From Clitopilus passeckerianus (Eukaryota; Basidiomycota; Agaricomycetes; Agaricales; Entolomataceae), in assembly GCA_944990035.1 (NCBI GenBank), contig CALYLX010000123.1, forward strand, positions 62,001-126,000: 64,000 nt of DNA. The letters run 5' to 3'. A program made the translations under genes and the position numbers. The notes under the pieces are model-generated. The model had not been told where the DNA came from. It worked only from the letters and a program-made list of their open reading frames with translations, and ran no database searches. Each line of letters begins with the position of its first letter. Positions within the stretch are counted from its first letter, which is position 1. Positions 20,864-32,232 of this stretch are shown one piece after another.

Positions 20864-20973
20864 CATCCTCTTTGATCTGTTACCACCACCATCACAGCCA
20901 CAACAGCGACGCAAATTCGCCCTCAAGCACTTGCACACCGCTCGATTCACCAGTTTTCGCGCCTGTCTGCACT
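20864..20973 (+). promoter_or_regulatory. LINE-a 5' UTR (probable internal promoter)
   Basis: 110 bp from the conserved 5' terminus to the ORF1 ATG, including TTACCACCACCATC and an ACA-rich stretch. No TATA box is visible. LINE transcription normally starts at the element's first base from an internal promoter; no specific element is identified here. Confidence 0.5.
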
Positions 20974-23351
20974 ATGAGTAGTGTAGGTGGCACCCAGAAG
21001 AATACCCGGCCGCCGGACCCGCCTTCGACGCCCTCCACGCCACAGAGAGGCCATGGCAGCAGCTATGGCGCTTTTGATGGCGAAGAAACTCCCCAGGGAC
21101 CCTCTGGCGCTCGAAACAAGCGTCCTACTCCAGCAATGGAGGAGGACGAAGGTCTTGAGTATGCTGAGAGCCCTGCTCCATCCGCCCCCTCCTCCCCTGA
21201 GCATAAGCGCAGGAAGGACGCCTCTGGTGCTGCTGTTGCGCAGCCCAAGTCTAGGACTGCCTCCAGGGCAACCTCCCCAACGCAGGAGTTCTCTCCTGCG
21301 TTCCCAGGACACTCAGAGTTTGACTCTGTTGGCTTGCAGGTGCAGGCCACAGAGGACGCGGTCGAGGAAGACATAGACGCGATCACAGACTCCCTTGTCA
21401 CCCTCAAGGAGTGGCTCAATCGGGCCCCCTCTTCTGCCGGCGATGAGGAACACTCTCGCACTCTTGCAGACCTGCTAGTGCATGTCTGCTCTCAAGCGAC
21501 CTCTGTAGGTCTCCTCAAGTATCTCACTCCAAGTGCGGACTTCCTGCCTCAAATCCGACGTGTTAGGGACGCCTTGGACGCCTATATTCCCTCTCCCACT
21601 CCCCAGCAGCGCCCTGTGCGCACTGCTGCTCCCAAAGGTGCTGCAAGCGTGGCACCTGCTTCTTCCACTGCTGCTGCAGGTGGGCATGGTGTAGCACCGG
21701 CCTCCCCTGCTCCAGCAGTTCCCCCCACCTCCTCCAGCGCCTCCCAAGGCTCCAGGACCCAGGTTACCCCTCCCCGACCCACGGAACGCACTGCCACGGG
21801 TCACAAATCTCCGGCTCCCATGGAGGGACTGGAGTCCACAGTGACATCTCAGCAACCTGACAACCCGGTCCCTGGACCGACCCCAGGTGCTACTCCAGCC
21901 AAATCGCAACCAGGGCGGGTAAACCCCGGAAACTGGATGCAATGGCAGCGCCAGTTCGCTAGGCCCGCCCCACAGGCCCCTGCAACGCGCAGGGCACCTC
22001 ATCCGCATGCTGTGCGTGCACCCAACCCTGCTAATGCGTCTCAGCAGCAGCAGCAATCTCCACAACCGCGCCAGCGCGCTCCCGGAGCGTCCTACGCGTC
22101 TGTCGCTTCGCAGCCGCCTCTCGCTCCTTTGCAGAGGTATCAGCTGGCATGAGTGCGCAGCAATGCGCAGAACTTGCTGAACTCGCACGCCATCTCCCGG
22201 GACTGTCCTGGGATGAGGTAGCGCAACTCAAGGACAACTCCAACGCTAATAAGCGCAAGGCAGCGTCCTCCCCTCCCCCTACTGCTCCATCTCCTTCAAA
22301 GAAGAAGCAGAAGCTCAAATCCACGACGCGCGGCCCCTCACGCAAGCAGTGCTTCGTTTATGCCACCAGAGGCAGTGGAGACAATCTTGTCTCTGTTCCT
22401 CTTCCCATTTCGCCTGAACAGGCTGTCTCCACCCTCAACCTTCGCTTTGGTGCTGGTGGGTCTAAAAACCGCGCTATCCATGCTGAAATTGGCAGGGGCA
22501 ACGCTATCATCGTCTACTTCGATGAGACACCCTCCCATAGTGACCTGGGCATCATCCGGGTTGCTGTGGAACGCGTCTGGTACCCTGTCACTGAAGGTGA
22601 CAGCCCATCCCCCACTGTCCACGCTTCTGTGGAGGTCCCTACATCGCGTTCCTATGCACGCATCACGGGAGTGCCCTACTTCACCTTTGGATCGGTGGGC
22701 AGCACTCCTATCACTCCTGACGCCGTCTTAGCACTCTTGCGTCAAGATCCTGCTACTAGCGCGCTCCAGCTTGCTGGAATGCCTCGTGTGCACCGCAGAT
22801 CACGAGGGCAAGATATGTGCGTCGTGTTTTTCGACTTCTGGGATACCAGGTCTGGCACCTCCCTCAAGGCCATCACACACAAGAAGATCTCGATTGGAGG
22901 TCGTCTGTGTCTCATCTCCCCTGCAAGCGTCCATGCTGGCGTTCTGCAGTGTCAACGCTGCTGGGCATGGGGTCATCCCACTGCCACCTGTAGGCAGCAG
23001 TTTAGCTCCTGTGCGCATTGCGGCTATGGCCATGATTCGCGCAACCATCGCAAGCTTGCCCACTGCTGCTGGGGCAAGCCTGACGCCAATCCTCCGGTGC
23101 CTGCCACTCCTGATGGCGCACCATGCCCGCATGCACCCAGGTGCATCAACTGTGGCAAGGAGCACGAGGCAGATTCACCCAAGTGCCCTTTTGCAAGACA
23201 TCGGTTTGATGCTGGCTGGATCCAGCGCCGATATGCTGTCAACGATGCGGTAGGCTTTTCCGTTAAAGCACCGCAGAGTTATACTGACGTACTACCACCC
23301 AGGAGGAGACCGATTCAGATTGGTCGGGGTGAACGCGCTGCCCGCACTTAG
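20974..23351 (+). pseudogene. LINE-a ORF1 (RNA-binding, three zinc knuckles)
   Basis: Starts MSSVGGTQKNTRPPDP. Order: disordered acidic/Pro N-terminus, helical middle, Ala/Pro and poly-Gln linker, AELARHLPGLSWDEVAQLKD, the basic KKKQKLKSTTRGPSRK, a globular region ending DMCVVFFDFWDTRSG, then three CCHC-type knuckles (CQRCWAWGHPTATC, CAHCGYGH...H...CC, CINCGKEHEADSPKC). About 20 bp are missing near 22120 relative to LINE-a2, shifting the frame. It is otherwise open to TAG 23349-23351. The expected protein is about 800 residues and acts as an RNA-binding partner of ORF2. Confidence 0.88.
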
Positions 23352-23360
23352 TTGTACTTT

Positions 23361-24071
23361 ATGCGATACAACAATGTACATACTCTTCGCTTCTTTTCAC
23401 AGAACGTGAATAGAAATTATGATCTGGTTGCTGCGCTACTAGAGGAACGTAAGAATGACTTTGATGTGATTCTGCTGCAAGAGCCTTCATGGCGGCTCAT
23501 TCGACGCACTGTGTCCACTACCAATCCTGAGGGAGAGGCAGTGATTGGTGCACCCACTCACCCAGATTGGCTGGTCATGTTTAGGCGTCCAGCATCTGAG
23601 ACAGACCGTCCGCGCGTTATGACATTCGTGCATAGGCGTCTTGCAGGCATGCGGCCCGCATTTCGCACTGATCTCGCCAACCACAATGATGTGTTGGTCA
23701 CAACTCTGTATGGGAGCTCTGGCGCCCAAATACACTTTGCCAATGTCTACTCTAGTCCAGGGGATGGTACTGCCATCCGCTGGTTGTGTGACAATGCCCC
23801 ACGTCTTCCTAGCATGCTCTGCATGGCAGGAGACTTTAACTGCAAGTCATCAGTCTGGGATCCGGACTATGACTCTACAAACCATGTTGCAACTGAACTG
23901 TGTGATGTTGCGCTTGACCTGGGTTTGGAGGTCAGTGTTCTACCAGAACGCACTCCCACCCACTTCCCGCATGCTGGCAGCCTTAGGCCGTCAGTCATTG
24001 ACCTATTTTTTCTCCCTGTGGGACGCATCACAGGGACTTCACACAGCGTGGTCACAGAGTGGAAAGGACCC
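23361..24071 (+). pseudogene. LINE-a ORF2, endonuclease only
   Basis: ATG 23361 lies 9 nt after the ORF1 stop. Encodes QNVNRNYDLV, ILLQEPSWRLI, GDFNCKSSVWD and the region up to VTEWKGP, just before the expected SDH motif. Truncated by LINE-b insertion; the remaining residues read into poly(T). Confidence 0.88.
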
Positions 24072-24372
24072 TTTTTTTTTTTTTTTTTGATCAAAGCCCT
24101 ACGCCCCCGGAGGGGGCGTCTGACAATTTATATTCCGGCGCCCGATAGCAGTCCGGTCGCAAGTAACTAAATACATGCATTGTATACTAACGTAGGTAGA
24201 AACCGTGTTCGTCGAGTGAACTACACTGAATACGAGGTGCACCAAAGAGCAAGCTAGGGTGGCCCCCGAGGATAAATCTCTCAGCGAGTATGGTAGCGCG
24301 CAACACCCCGCAGAAGCAGCAAGAACCCTGGGGGCCAGGCTTGCCGCTATATGAAGGATGGAGCACTGACGC

Positions 24373-27300
24373 CTATGCATGGAAAGCCATGCCAGACGCT
24401 TCGGCCTGTTCTCTGCGAACAAATTGGTGTGCACCCGGCACCCAGACAAGGTCGTTAGGGCGCGGCGGTGCAGCGGAGCCTGTCACAGGCATTCGTCGGC
24501 AGTGGCCTCCGACAGCGGGAAGGGCACCGCGAACACGCGTGGAGGCCTTATCAGGCGGACCACGTCGCCGTATCTTCCTGGCTTTGGGAAACGGCGGTGG
24601 GGGCTGTTGCAATGGGAACGCAAAAGTGGTAGGATTGTTCGCAAGAAAGAACAAGAAAGACGACAGCTCCCGGCGCAAGCGCTGGTTGGGCCGTCGTTGA
24701 AAGTGCACGCACTGGTGAAGGATGTGTCCCCTCGTTTCCAGTATGCGCCAGTCGCATGCACACGCTGTCTCCCCATCCAGGTTGAAGCGTGCACGGAATT
24801 CACCAATGGGTGCGTGACCCAAGACTGCGCGTGCAAGGCGCGCAGTGTGCGTATTGGAAGAACCAACACGACGTAGCCAAGGCCCACCTTTGAGGTGAGT
24901 GGGCCTGAGGGAAGCACCTTTGTGCGTAAGGCGCAAGAAGTTGTTGCCAGAGTAAGAAGGCTGCTGCAGTAGACAAGTCCACTCATGCAGCATTCTATCC
25001 ACAGCGCGTTTCCGGGCGTACCCAAGGGATGTCCGGGGTTTGTTACCAGCACCCACCCGCAAGCCAGTGGCCGCCAAGTGAGCACGGTGGTGGATGTCCC
25101 AGTTGAGTCTTGAAGGGACATGAACAAAGTGGACGCGTCTGTCAGCGTCGCCCGAGAACCAAGCACGTAGTTTGGAGCAGATGGACAGCGAGTGTCCTTG
25201 CCCAGAGTGGAGAGACGGGTCCAAAGCCAGACGGATGGCTTTAGTCGAGTCTGAGAGCACAACTATCTTCAGGCAGTTGTTGCGCAGGACAGCCTTGCTT
25301 ATAGACAAGTCAATGGCCGCGAGTTCGGCATCATCAGAGAGGACTCTGCCTGATGCCATAGTGTACTCTTCTGGGCCAAAGGCGCCATGAAGAAGGGAGC
25401 AGGCAGCAACCGCTTGGTGCTTCCTGCTTTTAGGAACAGACGCATCGGCTGCCACCAACACTGTAGTGTCAGACAGATCTGCATCAGCGCGAATCACATC
25501 CAAATGGGTGCGACGAGAGTCAAGGGCATCCTTAGACGCTGCAATGAGGGTGTCAAATGTAACCCTGCCAGAGTGCGTATCCAACAAGCGAAGGCCTGGG
25601 ACCACTTCTCCATGGACAGGGTTGAGAGGCTCAGAGACGCGCACAGCATGTGTATCAGAATCCACAACCGTAGAGAGCAAGTTGCCGCGCACGCGTCGCG
25701 ACAAGTTGGAGAGAGACGAAGGAAGACGCATTGTCCCTTCATACAGCTGGTGCTTGTCGCTAATAAGCGACAGCGTGGGGTGGTTGCCAACCAGGGTGCC
25801 AATACGCGCCTGGCCACGTTCAACCAGTTTCCTGATGTGCAAATGAATGGGAGGGAGACCAGCAATTGACTCGGTCCCCCCACCCGGCGACGTGCGAAAG
25901 GCACCGGTGATCCACCTGGCAGCCTTGTGTTGCATGGCGCGCAAGTGCGACATAGCAGTCTTGCACCTAGCACCTTTGTAGAACCAGAGGCCCACACCAT
26001 ACGCAGCGACCGGAAGGACGCATGCACGGTAGAGCAGTCGCTTCTGCATAGGGGTGATACCCCTTGACGAGTTACCAAGCATGATCATTGCCTTGACAGT
26101 GGTCAGAGCCTTGGTAGAGTAGTACTTGACATGGTGGCTAAAAGATAGCGACCGGTCAAAGTAGAAGCCCAAGTAGCGCCAAACGCTCTTGGGTTGGAGT
26201 GGCGAGTTGCCAGTGTGTGGAGCAAAGCCCAAGTCAATGGCAGGATTGACATCGTTGTGCTTGCGAGAGAAGTGGAAAACCTCTGTCTTATCATGTTCCA
26301 GGACGAGGCCGAGTGCAGTAACAAGCTCTGTGATGACAGCATACACTTGTTGGAGTAGGGTGATGTTCTCCCCAAAGGATGCCGACTGGACGATAAGCGA
26401 ACCATCGTCCACATACGACATGAGTGTAGTAGCAGCAGGTCGAATCCTACGCTCAAAGAGTCTCATCACTGGCACCAAATAGAGCGCAGAGAGAAGAGGG
26501 GATAAAGCAGATCCCTGACCAACGCCAACGTCTGCAGAGTACTTGCTGGACTCTTCGCCGTTCCAGCTGTAGGATGTGTGTCTCCCCACGAGGTACGACG
26601 CAAAGAAGTTGCAGACTTCTGGCGCAAAGCCCAGTCTGCGCAATATGCGTAGCAGCATGTCATGGTTGAGAGAGGGGAACTGAGCAAGGTCAAAAGCGAC
26701 CACACTTGTCTTCAACCCTCTAGCCCAGCCGGCTTTGACGATGTGAGTGAGATAAACACCCGCATCCTCAGTAGAGTGTTGGCGCACACCTCCAAACTGA
26801 TTGGGGTGGAACACGCCGAATTTCTGCGCTTCAAACTGCATCCTGTTTGCAAGCATCTTCTCAAAGAGTTTCCCCAGCGTGTTGAGCAACACAATGGGGC
26901 GGAACATCTTGGGAGTTGAATAGTGCGGTTTGCCAGGCTTTGGAACAATGGCAGACCGCGACTCCTTGAAGTGAGAGGGCCAGTGACCAACCCGAAGGCA
27001 GGCATTGGCAATCTCGACGAATTTGGTTGCAATGACAGTGTCAACAACCAGGGATTTGAGCTGATACCATGTGAGGTGATCAGGACCTGGAGCGGAAGTG
27101 TTTGAGCACTTTGCCAGTTCTTCTCTGAGCTCGCTGACACCAAAGTCCCACCACTCGCGCAGAGGAGACTGAGGCACGTCGTCGAGCACAGAGGGGTCAA
27201 CAGGGCGGTCAGACGCCGAGTTGTATGTTGAGTCAAGAGCAGCCCACAGTGACTCAAGGGAGTTGCAAGGTTCACCATTGTGGCGAATTGCTTCGTGTGT

Positions 27301-27829
27301 AGGGAGTTCGCGCTGTTTCGCCCAGCGCATAAGATCCCATGGACGCTTGTTGGTAGTAGCAATCGTCTGGATCCTACTATCAAAGAACTTGCGCTTGGCC
27401 ACCTTGGTGGTCCTGCGGAACGCCTTGTAATCAGCGACCGCCTTGGAAGCGCAATACACTCTGACAGCCTAAGAGCATTCAGGGTTCCACCAGGACTTTG
27501 ACCTGGTGGTGATGCGAGCAGTCTTTGAGTTGTTATCCCAAGACTGCTTAATAGCAGTTGCAATGGCGCCCGTGCAGCGTTCGATTGCTTCTGCTGTTGT
27601 GAGACCAGATGAGTCCAGTGCTCACAAAGAAGAGGACAGCTCCTTTAGGAACTCTTCCTCTTGCTCGCTGCCCCTTGGCAGAGTGACGCGCTCAGCGGCC
27701 AGCTGCACAGGCTGGATAGGGAGCGTGACGGTCAGAGGAGCATGGTCAGAGGGTCCTTTCCACTCTGTGACCACGCTGTGTGAAGTCCCTGCAGTGCGAC
27801 CCACAGGGAGAAAGAATAGATCAATGACC
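24373..27829 (-). pseudogene. LINE-b ORF2 (endonuclease end, RT, RNase H)
   Basis: Long open frame of 1028 codons from 27459 down to TAG 24373, covering RT (SYVDDGSLIV), RNase H and the C-terminal Cys/His motif with little damage. Upstream there are two nonsense codons: TAG at 27469-27471 (GAG in sisters) and TGA at 27622-27624 (CGA in LINE-6). The second is shared with LINE-c. Endonuclease remains only from VIDLFFLPVGR onward. Confidence 0.9.
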
Positions 27830-29575
27830 ACCAATGGACACCTTCTTGTTGGTGATGGACTTGAGGGCGGTACCAGACCTAGAGTCCCAGAAGTCGAAGA
27901 AGACCACGCACATATCATGCGATGGGCTGGCGCGATGAATACGTGGCTTTCCAGCAAGCTGGAGCGACGACGTAGTGGTGTTCTGACGCAGGAGTGCTTC
28001 CATGGTGTCAGGAGTGACTGGAGTACTGCCCACTGCGCCAGGGGAGTAGTAGGGCACACCAGTGATGCGGGCGTAGGAACGCGATGCAGGGACCTCTACA
28101 TTCACGTTGACAATTGGCTGGCCACCCTCTGTAAGAGGATACCAAACGCGCTGCACAGCGAGCCAGATAATGCCCAGGTCGCTGTGGGTGGGTGTGTCAC
28201 TGAAGTGGACAATGATAGCGTCACCCCTGCCTACTTCGGCATGAATGGCGTTGTTGCGAGAACCTCCAGCAGACAGCCGGAGGTTGAGAGTAGAAACAGC
28301 CTGTTCAGGCGGAATGGGGAGAGGCGCAGGGATGGCATCACTGCCAGTGCCTCTGCGCACATAAATAAAGCACTGCCTGCGAGATGGGCCGCGCGTGGTG
28401 GATTTGAGCTTCTGCTTCTTCTTCAAAGGAGAGGGAGCAGAGGAGAGGGGGGAGGACGCTGCCTTGCGCTTGTTGGCATTAGAATTGTCCTTGAGTTGCG
28501 CTACTTCATCCCAAGATAATCCAGGGAGATGACGCGCGAGTTCAGCAAGTTCTGCGCATTGGTGCGCAGACATGCCAACAGTAACCTCTGCAAAAGAGCG
28601 AGGGGCGGGGTTTGCAGGCCGTCTGGGCGGCTGCGAAGCGACAGAAGCGTAGGACGCCTTGGGAGCGCGCTGACGCTGTTGCGGTTGCTGCTGCTGCTGC
28701 TGGGGCGCATTAGCAGGCTTGGGCGCACGCACAGCATGCAGGTTAGGTGCCCTGCGCGGTGCAGCAGGCGCTTGGGGAGGAGGGCGGGCAAACCGGCGCT
28801 GGAATTGCATCCAGTTACCCGAATGGATCCGCTCAGGCTGCGGTTGCGAAGGGGCAGCACCTGTGGCAACACCTGGGGCAGGTCCAGGGACCCGGCTGCC
28901 AGATTGTTGAGATGTTGCTGTGGACTCCTGTCCCTCCATGGGAGCCGGAGATTTGTGACCAGTGGCAGTGTGTTCCGTGGGTCGGGGAGGGGTAACCTGG
29001 GTCCTGGCGCCTTGGGAGGCGCTGGAGGAGGTGGGGGCGACTGCAGGAGCAGGGGAGGCCGGTGCTACACCATGCCCACCTGCTGCAGCAGTGGAGGGAG
29101 CGGATGCTGCGCTTGCAGCACCCTTGGGAGCAGCAGTGCGTGCAGGGCGCTGCTGGGGGGAAGGAGACGGCAGGAGAGCATCCAATGCGTCCCTAACACG
29201 TCGAATTTGAGGGAGACACTCCTCATCCACACTGAGGTAGTCTGTGATATGAACAGATGCCGCGCGAGCAACTGTTGAGACAAGGCAGTCTGCAATGAGC
29301 TTCGCCTGAAGCTCATCTACAGCACTAGGTGGACAGTGGTCCATCCAACCTTGCATAGTGACAAGAGCATCGGTAAGGGCCTCTACATCATCCCTGATGG
29401 CCGCCTCTGTAGCCTGTAAAGACAGGGTATAAGAGTCCTTCTCTTCGTGTCCTGGAAACAGAGCTTTGAACTCTGTTTGAGTGGGAGAGGCTGCCCTGGA
29501 GGCAGTTCTAGACTTGGGCTGCGCTACAGCAGCGCCAGAGGCGTTCTTCCTGCGCTTGTGCTCTGGGGAGGAAGG
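27830..29575 (-). pseudogene. LINE-b ORF1, N-terminal to KKVSIGG
   Basis: About 580 codons of ORF1 from SSPEHKRRK to KKVSIGG, including the poly-Gln linker, the LPGLSWDEV block and the DMCVVFFDFWDSRSG region. The three zinc knuckles are deleted at the fusion to ORF2. The first residues are cut at 29575, next to an inverted ORF1 scrap. Confidence 0.87.
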
Positions 29576-29652
29576 CCACTTCAGCGACACACCCACCCAC
29601 AGCGACCTGGGCATTATCCGGCTCGCTGTGCAGCGCGTTTGGTATCCTCTTA
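29576..29652 (+). other. 77-bp inverted ORF1 scrap
   Basis: Plus-strand ORF1 sequence (FSDTPTHSDLGIIRLAVQRV) between two minus-strand LINE pieces. Its first 15 nt, CCACTTCAGCGACAC, are the reverse complement of 41451-41465, the DNA just after LINE-c's poly(A). It looks like the missing 5'-side target of LINE-c in inverted orientation. Confidence 0.75.
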
Positions 29653-32122
29653 TGAAGGGACATGGACAAAGTGGACGCGTCTGTCAGCGTCCCCTAAGAA
29701 CCAAGCACGTAGTTTGGAGCAGATGGACAGCGAGTGTCCTTGCCCAGAGTGGAGAGACGGGTCCAAAGCCAACCGGATGGCTTTAGTTGAGTCTGAGAGC
29801 ACAACTATTTTGACACAGTTGTTGCGCAGAACAGCCTTGCTTATAGACAAGTCAATGGCCGCGAGTTCGGCATCATCAGAGAGGACTCTGCCTGATGCCA
29901 TAGTGTACTCTTCTGGGCCAAAGGCGCCATGAAGAAGGGAGCAGGCAGCAACCGCTTGGTGCTTCCTGCTTTTAGGAACAGACGCATCGGCTGCCACCAA
30001 CACTGTAGTGTCAGACAGATCTGCATCAGCGCGAATCACATCCAAATGGGTGCGACGAGAGTCAAGGGCATCCTTAGACGCTGCAATGAGGGTGTCAAAT
30101 GTAACCCTGCCAGAGTGCGTATCCAACAAGCGAAGGCCTGGGACCGCTTCTCCATGGACAGGGTTGAGAGGCTCAGAGACGCGCACAGCATGTGTATCAG
30201 AATCCACAACCGTAGAGAGCAAGTTGCCGCGCACGCGTCGCGACAAGTTGGAGAGAGACGAAGGAAGACGCATTGTCCCTTCATACAGCTGGTGCTTGTC
30301 GCTAATAAGCGACAGCGTGGGGTGGTTGCCAACCAGGGTGCCAATACGCGCCTGGCCACGTTCAACCAGTTTCCTGATGTGCAAATGAATGGGAGGGAGA
30401 CCAGCAATTGACTCGGTCCCCCCACCCGGCGACGTGCGAAAGGCACCGGTGATCCACCTGGCAGCCTTGTGTTGCATGGCGCGCAAGTGCGACATAGCAG
30501 TCTTGCACCTAGCACCTTTGTAGAACCAGAGGCCCACACCATACGCAGCGACCGGAAGGACGCATGCACGGTAGAGCAGTCGCTTCTGCATAGGGGTGAT
30601 ACCCCTTGACGAGTTACCAAGCATGATCATTGCCTTGACAGTGGTCAGAGCCTTGGTAGAGTAGTACTTGACATGGTGGCTAAAAGATAGCGACCGGTCA
30701 AAGTAGAAGCCCAAGTAGCGCCAAACGCTCTTGGGTTGGAGTGGCGAGTTGCCAGTGTGTGGAGCAAAGCCCAAGTCAATGGCAGGATTGACATCGTTGT
30801 GCTTGCGAGAGAAGTGGAAAACCTCTGTCTTATCATGTTCCAGGACGAGGCCGAGTGCAGTAACAAGCTCTGTGATGACAGCATACACTTGTTGGAGTAG
30901 GGTGATGTTCTCCCCAAAGGATGCCGACTGGACGATAAGCGAACCATCGTCCACATACGACATGAGTGTAGTAGCAGCAGGTCGAATCCTACGCTCAAAG
31001 AGTCTCATCACTGGCACCAAATAGAGCGCAGAGAGAAGAGGGGATAAAGCAGATCCCTGACCAACGCCAACGTCTGCAGAGTACTTGCTGGACTCTTCGC
31101 CGTTCCAGCTGTAGGATGTGTGTCTCCCCACGAGGTACGACGCAAAGAAGTTGCAGACTTCTGGCGCAAAGCCCAGTCTGCGCAATATGCGTAGCAGCAT
31201 GTCATGGTTGAGAGAGGGGAAGAACTGAGCAAGGTCAAAAGCGACCACACTTGTCTTCAACCCTCTAGCCCAGCCGGCTTTGACGATGTGAGTGAGATAA
31301 ACACCCGCATCCTCAGTAGAGTGTTGGCGCACACCTCCAAACTGATTGGGGTGGAACACGCCGAATTTCTGCGCTTCAAACTGCATCCTGTTTGCAAGCA
31401 TCTTCTCAAAGAGTTTCCCCAGCGTGTTGAGCAACACAATGGGGCGGAACATCTTGGGAGTTGAATAGTGCGGTTTGCCAGGCTTTGGAACAATGGCAGA
31501 CCGCGACTCCTTGAAGTGAGAGGGCCAGTGACCAACCCGAAGGCAGGCATTGGCAATCTCGACGAATTTGGTTGCAATGACAGTGTCAACAACCAGGGAT
31601 TTGAGCTGATACCATGTGAGGTGATCAGGACCTGGAGCGGAAGTGTTTGAGCACTTTGCCAGTTCTTCTCTGAGCTCGCTGACACCAAAGTCCCACCACT
31701 CGCGCAGAGGAGACTGAGGCACGTCGTCGAGCACAGAGGGGTCAACAGGGCGGTCAGACGCCGAGTTGTATGTTGAGTCAAGAGCAGCCCACAGTGACTC
31801 AAGGGAGTTGCAAGGTTCACCATTGTGGCGAATTGCTTCGTGTGTAGGGAGCTCGCGCTGTTTCGCCCAGCGCATAAGATCCCATGGACGCTTGTTGGTA
31901 GTAGCAATCGTCTGGATCCTACTATCAAAGAACTTGCGCTTGGCCACCTTGGTGGTCCTGCGGAACGCCTTGTAATCAGCGACCGCCTTAGAAGCGCGAT
32001 ACACTCTGACAGCCTCAGAGCACTCAGGGTTCCACCAGGACTTTGACCTGGTGGTGATGCGAGCAGTCTTTGAGTTGTGGTCCCAAGACTGCTTGATAGC
32101 AGTTGCAATGGCGCCGGTGCAG
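29653..32122 (-). pseudogene. LINE-11: ORF2 middle fragment (RT and part of RNase H)
   Basis: Minus-strand ORF2 from CTGAIATAIKQSWD (32122) to VHFVHVPS (29653), one long open frame with RT motifs FDLAQFFPSLNHD, GVGQGSALSPL and SYVDDG, and RNase H through the third acidic residue. It has neither a 5' end nor a poly(A) end. Both edges are non-insertion junctions, consistent with a rearranged block. Confidence 0.88.
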
Positions 32123-32232
32123 CATCCTCTTTGATCTGTTACCACCACCATCACAGCCACAACAGCGACGCAAATTCGCCCTCAAGCACTTGCACACCGC
32201 TCAATCCTCCAGTTTTCGCGCCTGTCTGCACT
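32123..32232 (+). promoter_or_regulatory. LINE-c 5' UTR
   Basis: 110 bp from the conserved 5' terminus to ATG 32233, almost the same as in LINE-a. Presumed internal promoter region; no individual site is recognised. Confidence 0.5.

Larger units (their letters stand above)
20864..24071 (+). mobile_element. LINE-a: full-length 5' end, interrupted in ORF2 endonuclease
   Basis: Starts CATCCTCTTTGATCTG, the same 5' terminus found at LINE-c, LINE-d (one change) and LINE-a2. It runs through a 110-bp 5' UTR, ORF1 and about 235 codons of ORF2, then is cut at 24071 by the poly(T) end of LINE-b. A near-identical inverted copy lies at 43149-46280. Confidence 0.88.
24072..29575 (-). mobile_element. LINE-b: minus-strand LINE with internal ORF1/ORF2 deletion
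   Basis: Poly(T) 24072-24088, stem-loop (24101-24119), 3' UTR, ORF2 back to the end of the endonuclease (27829), then a direct joint into ORF1 (27830-29575). About 1 kb normally between them (zinc knuckles and most of the endonuclease) is absent. The ORF1 start side is cut at 29575. Inserted into the LINE-a endonuclease. Confidence 0.87.
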
